Source of the DNA: Panax quinquefolius | Taxonomy: Eukaryota > Streptophyta > Magnoliopsida > Apiales > Araliaceae | Length of the DNA stretch: 64,000 nucleotides | Assembly: GCA_020205615.1 (NCBI GenBank) | Contig: CM035167.1 | Location: 59,851,023-59,915,022, forward strand | Direction: 5' to 3' | Shown: in pieces, positions 59,801-64,000 of the stretch | Layout of the letters: the number at the start of each line of letters is the position of its first letter | Position numbering within the stretch: position 1 is the first letter of the stretch | Position numbers and translations under genes: made by a program | Notes under the pieces: model-generated | Seen by the model: the letters and a program-made list of their open reading frames with translations, nothing else | Told to the model about the DNA's origin: nothing | Database searches by the model: none

Positions 59801-60884
59801 ATGTCGTCATCTGACCAAACTGACCTTAATCTAGTTTCTCGCAAAGAATTCGACGGATTAAGCAAACTATTTACAGATTTGGTTGTTCTACTCAAAGAAC
59901 TACACCAGTCTACCCAGGGTCAAAAAATACCCGTACATGCTGAGTCCTCTACACAAGGGGGAAACCAGGTAATTACAATACCTGAACTGCAGTTGGATAC
60001 AACCAACAAAACTCATGATGCTGCCCATCCCACTGGAGATCCAGACACTGGTGACATAAAAAAAAAGTCCTCCAAATGGAAGAGACCCTTCGTGTTATCA
60101 AAGGAATTGGAGCACACGGGAGTGTTTCATATGCTGACCTTTGTATATTCCCTGGGGTGCATTATCCAGAAAAATTTAAAACTCCTGACTTCGAAAAATA
60201 TGACGGGTTAAGAGATCCTTACACACATTTAAAGGTGTTTATTGGAGAACTTGGATCTTATACAGAGGACGAAAAGCTCAGAATGCAATTGTTCCAAAAG
60301 AGTCTAACTGGAGAAGCCCGTTCGTGGTACACAAGATTAGTTAACTCAAAGATCCATAGTTGGGAAGAGCTAGCACATTCATTCCTCACTCAATACAGCT
60401 TTCAGTCTCAGATGGCTCCTGATCGGTATCAACTTACCAAGATCAAGAAACAGTCTAACGAGTCTTTTAGAGAGTATGCTCAAAGGTGGAGACGTCTGGC
60501 TGCCCAAGTTAATCCTTCCATAACAGAATCAGAGATGGTCATAACTTTCATAGACATACAAGAAGCGCCTTTCTATAAAAGAGTTTTAGCCGGCATCGGT
60601 AAACCATTTTCTTGAAATGGTCAAACACGGGGATATGGCTGAGATGGGCTAGAAGTCGAGAAAGATTCAAGACCTAGCTGCCCTTAAAGCTGTTGCTGAT
60701 CACATCCAATCCGAAAATTATGGAAACAACCCCCGGAGGGTCTATAAAAAGAAAGAGGAAGATGTTTCCCTGATACTGCAGGGTCAAAAAGGTAATCAGA
60801 ACATGCCTATTCAGAGGAGAAACTACACTCCCTTTTAAGCTCAGTCTTCAAATCCTCCAATTCCGAAAGGTGGAGAAGTCAAAC
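59801..60884 (+). pseudogene. gag: gag of Tat element E2, two small frameshifts, then interrupted
   Basis: The start MSSSDQTDLNLVSRKEFDGL is chosen because it aligns with the mutated start in E1. The frame also extends upstream to 59723 without an aligned start. Open to about 60090, where a 2-base GT duplication relative to E1 shifts the frame. The next 179-codon stretch (60076-60615) carries the full Tat capsid wording: KFKTPDFEKYDG, DPYTHLKVFIGELGSY, QKSLTGEARSWYTRL, MAPDRYQLTKIKKQ, ESFREYAQRWRRLA, FIDIQEAPFYKRVLAGIGKP. An extra T near 60611 shifts again. LTR-G enters at 60885 within the segment that reads PIPKGGEVK. Confidence 0.9.
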
Positions 60885-63837
60885 TGTAACGCCCGAGAAA
60901 TTCAGATCCTTTGTAAAAATATTTGAAAGAATTATATATTGAATAAAATAATATTAATTGTTATTATATGTGTTAATAAGATGTATGTCATTCTATAACC
61001 GAGAAACGTCAGAATATCGTAGTATTCGAACCACGTGAGAGAATTAAAGAGTTTGAATTTCCAAGACGAAAATAAATGTTTTCCGAGAAAGTTTACGAAA
61101 AACACTATTCATCGTTTATCGCTCGGGAATTATTTTCGAATTTTTGAGAAATATGTAATGTTAGAATATCGAGGCGAGATGGATTATGTACTAATAATCT
61201 AAGTATGGAAAATGCAATAATTCGCATGTGGACTTAATTTGGGAATATAGGTATTAAAACCTAATGAAATGAATTAAGTTAACTTGGTATAAAATACAAG
61301 TCCAATAGGAATAAGATGTGATCCTATGTGGGATTTATTTTAAGCCCATATATTTAGTTAATGAAGCTCAAGCTATTATTATTAGCAAGCCCAAAGGATA
61401 AGTTAATTGAATTAGCATTAAGCCCAAACTATGATCCATTAGTTAATAAGGATCCATGGGGCAACCCATGAGTAAGCTTGAGGGGCAAACAAGTTATGTG
61501 ATGGACAAGTATTAAGTGTGGTGGCCAAGTATAAGATGTGTGGAGCAAGATTAGTTAGTGAGCAAGACATGAATAGTATGGAGGTGTAATAAGGAGGTGA
61601 GATGTCCAAATGACTAAGTTGCCCTCACTTTGAGTTGCCTATAAATACTAAGCTTAATTTCATTTGTTGGTTGTTCAATTTTCATCCAACTCCTCTCTAG
61701 TTAAACAACTTATTTGGTAGAGAGAATAAGGTACATAATCACTTATAAGCCATTACAACTTTTGCTAGATTCTTCTAAAGTGAAGTGAAGTAATAGTCTT
61801 CAAGGGTAAGACTCATATCTATTATCTTCATCTATTCTATGATAAGATTGATAGAGAAGTGGGATGGTGTAATAATAGTATGTAATAAGTCATTGATGAA
61901 CAAACTTAAGCCGAATAAGTTGAATAAGTAACTTGAACCTAAATAAGTTGATGAACTTGTTACATGTTTGTCATATGATGTTAGTATATTCATTATGGTA
62001 TGAAACCATTGATTATTGGACCTAAGTTCATAATAAGTCAAAACCTACTTTGATTAAAAGTTGGTGTTATAAGTAACTTGTAATACTTACATGTTGATTA
62101 AAATCCACCTATAATGTTTCGTTATGAGGTTTTGCCGTAATTTACACAATTGGACGACAATCGTCGAATTCGTGAAATTCTCGGAATGAAAGTCGTATTT
62201 TGTGTTTGAAGTCGTAAATATTGGCTTTCGATGGAGGCAAGTCATATTTGGCATTATAGAGTTGCGGACTCGAAAATGGCCGTATTCCGACTTAGAACAA
62301 AGAAACGAGCGTTGAACGTTCACGAACGTTTATCATTTTCGTTAAAAATGAACCAATAGGAAAAATTTTAGCAAACGAAGTTAAATAGATTAAATTCTTG
62401 CAATAACATATAAAGTACATAAATTGTGACCCATAGGCTCTTGAACGAGCCAATTCGGACTTATAACGAAGAAGTTCCGAATCCGGGAATCTCAACTTGT
62501 GAAAAATCATCCCCAAAGTGTTCAGGTGCATAGAAATTTGCTATACACACAAAGACAAGGCAAATAATCCCACGCCGCACCACCAAAATGGCCTTCAGAC
62601 CCTGCAAACTCGTGTTGTAGCATGACAAATAATATAGAGACTCGCACCGCGGCGTCGAGTCCGGATTTTTAAGGAGTAAGTGAGCGTATGGCAGCATACG
62701 ACACACAAGTGTGATAGCCGTATAGCCATTGCAGCCATACCAAATTTCATAACTTAGATGATGATTAATGTTTACATATTAAACATGAAGATTATGGGTT
62801 AAACAATTAAATATAGATCTTAAAAGAAACATTATTAAGACATAATTAAGTCTTAAGCATGAACACTTAGAGTTAAGTTAAGTCAATTACTTATGAATAT
62901 AAAAAGGACTTAATAGAAAGCCGAAACCTATAATTAACAATTCTAATACGCAATTAGATTGAGAAGTAGGGTAAGATTCTTAAGGAACCATGTGTAATCA
63001 TTCATGACCTGATATACTATGTGATGTTATCAATTACTGTAGATACCTTAAAGACGTAAAGTGCACGTGTTATAAATTGTAGCAGACGCTTAAGGAAAGT
63101 ACTCTAACCCTTGTTCCAGTTTGATCTGGGCAAGTCTTTGTGATTCATGTATTCATCGCATGAGTTAGTATTTGAGGAATGTCAATGCCAATCCTTTCGG
63201 CTAGACGTATGCTATGTTATTCTATCAAGTGTTGATAAGGATTTACCAAACTAATATTGTTGTGGTTTTCAAAGTAGATTTAGTATGCTAAAATGTTTTG
63301 TCGTCAAACAACAGGCACGTGAGGTTGCCACAACTTAAACATATACACGTTTAATGAATGTAGTGTTGATCAACATAGAGTACTATAGGTTGATCACCTA
63401 GACGTGCTCATAAGCTATACTGGACTTACAGACTTCGTGCCGGGATGTCCTTTTCAAAGTACTTATTAAATGCTTATGGTCTTGAACTGGAATTGATGTT
63501 TTACTGAATATTGTAGCTATAAAACGTTTTGAATGAAAAGAAGTGCTATTTTGAATTCTCAATAGTACTTCGTAACTATTGTCCAGTTATTGAAGATATA
63601 CGATTCCTATGTTTCAAGCATGCTATTTTCTTTGAATTGTTGTACTTGCTGAGCTAGTTAGGCTCGTTCTTGCTTGAACCATATGAACGCAGCTAAGACA
63701 GAATGGACCGATGGATCTGGCAAGGATAAAGGGAAGGCAAAGGCGAACCCATAGATTGCTTATATAATAGTATAGGTTTTGTAAGGAATAATATTTATAT
63801 TATGACAAAGACAATGTATTGGTTGTAAAGAACCTGG
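60885..63837 (+). repeat. LTR-G, plus strand, inserted in E2 gag
   Basis: It starts TGTAACGCCCGAG and matches 43555-46371 in reverse. Left flank CAAAC (60880-60884). A GC-rich patch at 62570-62660 ('cacgccgcacc', 'caccgcggcgtcg') recalls the GC palindromes of LTR-A. At 63838 LTR-B begins, so the true right end cannot be seen. No gene; the minus-strand frames 61832-62706 are chance. Confidence 0.85.
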
Positions 63838-64000
63838 TGTAAAACCCTAACTTTTTGAATAAAGATGAATTTTCTATTAATATTATTTTTGAATATTATG
63901 GAGTGAAATTGATATAATAGTTGTGGGTAATATTTATAAATTTTGCAAAGTACGCAAGTTGTTATATAATATTCGATTGGTCGGGGAATATTCGTTTTAA
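63838..64000 (+). repeat. LTR-B, second copy, first 163 bases
   Basis: It starts TGTAAAACCCTAAC and follows 6609-6780 closely (tggtcggggaatattcg). It runs off the window. It is the youngest layer of the nesting chain on the right side. Confidence 0.85.

Larger units (their letters stand above)
56479..60884 (+). mobile_element. Element E2: second Tat element, 5' part only
   Basis: 5' LTR, primer site, leader and gag are present. Gag is then interrupted by LTR-G at 60885. It is the same family as E1 and better preserved, so its LTR termini define the family. Left flank AGGAC (56474-56478). Confidence 0.85.

Overview
The window is repeat-rich nuclear DNA of a flowering plant. Every recognisable protein is a decayed Ty3/gypsy LTR-retrotransposon protein of a plant-type lineage (chromoviruses with a C-terminal chromodomain, and a Tat-lineage element with a second RNase H). 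The DNA is AT-rich, and I find no host gene, tRNA, rRNA or bacterial-type feature that I can support. The species cannot be told from this; a eudicot is only a guess.

Layout. (1) 1-9177: rearranged pieces of one LTR family (A), then a Tekay-like chromovirus (B) with a truncated 5' end, broken gag-protease-RT-RNase H-integrase-chromodomain, a purine tract and a 2.57 kb 3' LTR. (2) 9178-17990: A-family sequence. A coding-empty internal region is followed by a plus-strand A LTR (11036-13920) facing a complete minus-strand A LTR (14103-17990), giving a ~3 kb inverted repeat with a Met-tRNA-type primer site in the spacer. (3) 17991-18767: part of another LTR (F) with nine telobox motifs. (4) 19070-43507: a 24 kb Tat-lineage element (E1) inserted in A/G-type leader DNA. 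Its 5' LTR is itself split by a 3.9 kb solo LTR (C) flanked by CTTCT duplications. E1 carries gag, protease, RT, two RNase H domains and integrase, then a ~7 kb 3' region with an antisense, plant-mobile-domain-like broken gene bordered by minisatellites. (5) 43508-47309: a minus-strand G-family LTR with internal sequence on both sides. (6) 47310-64000: a same-strand nesting chain H, I, Tat E2, G, B, in which each new LTR starts inside the previous element.

How the parts work together. The elements form successive layers, and the interrupted reading frames give a relative insertion order. Internal stops are largely of the kind made by C-to-T change (CAG to TAG, CGA to TGA, TGG to TAG), as expected of cytosine-methylated, silenced elements. 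The most unusual signals are non-coding: several LTRs hold arrays of short inverted repeats whose two arms change together, one ~170 bp block is shared by two otherwise different LTRs, and one LTR has a dense telobox cluster. The best protein-level candidate for something little described is the antisense gene at 34.8-38.9 kb.

All family and boundary calls are from reading the sequence. No search or alignment was run, and element edges without a clear TG/CA terminus are approximate.
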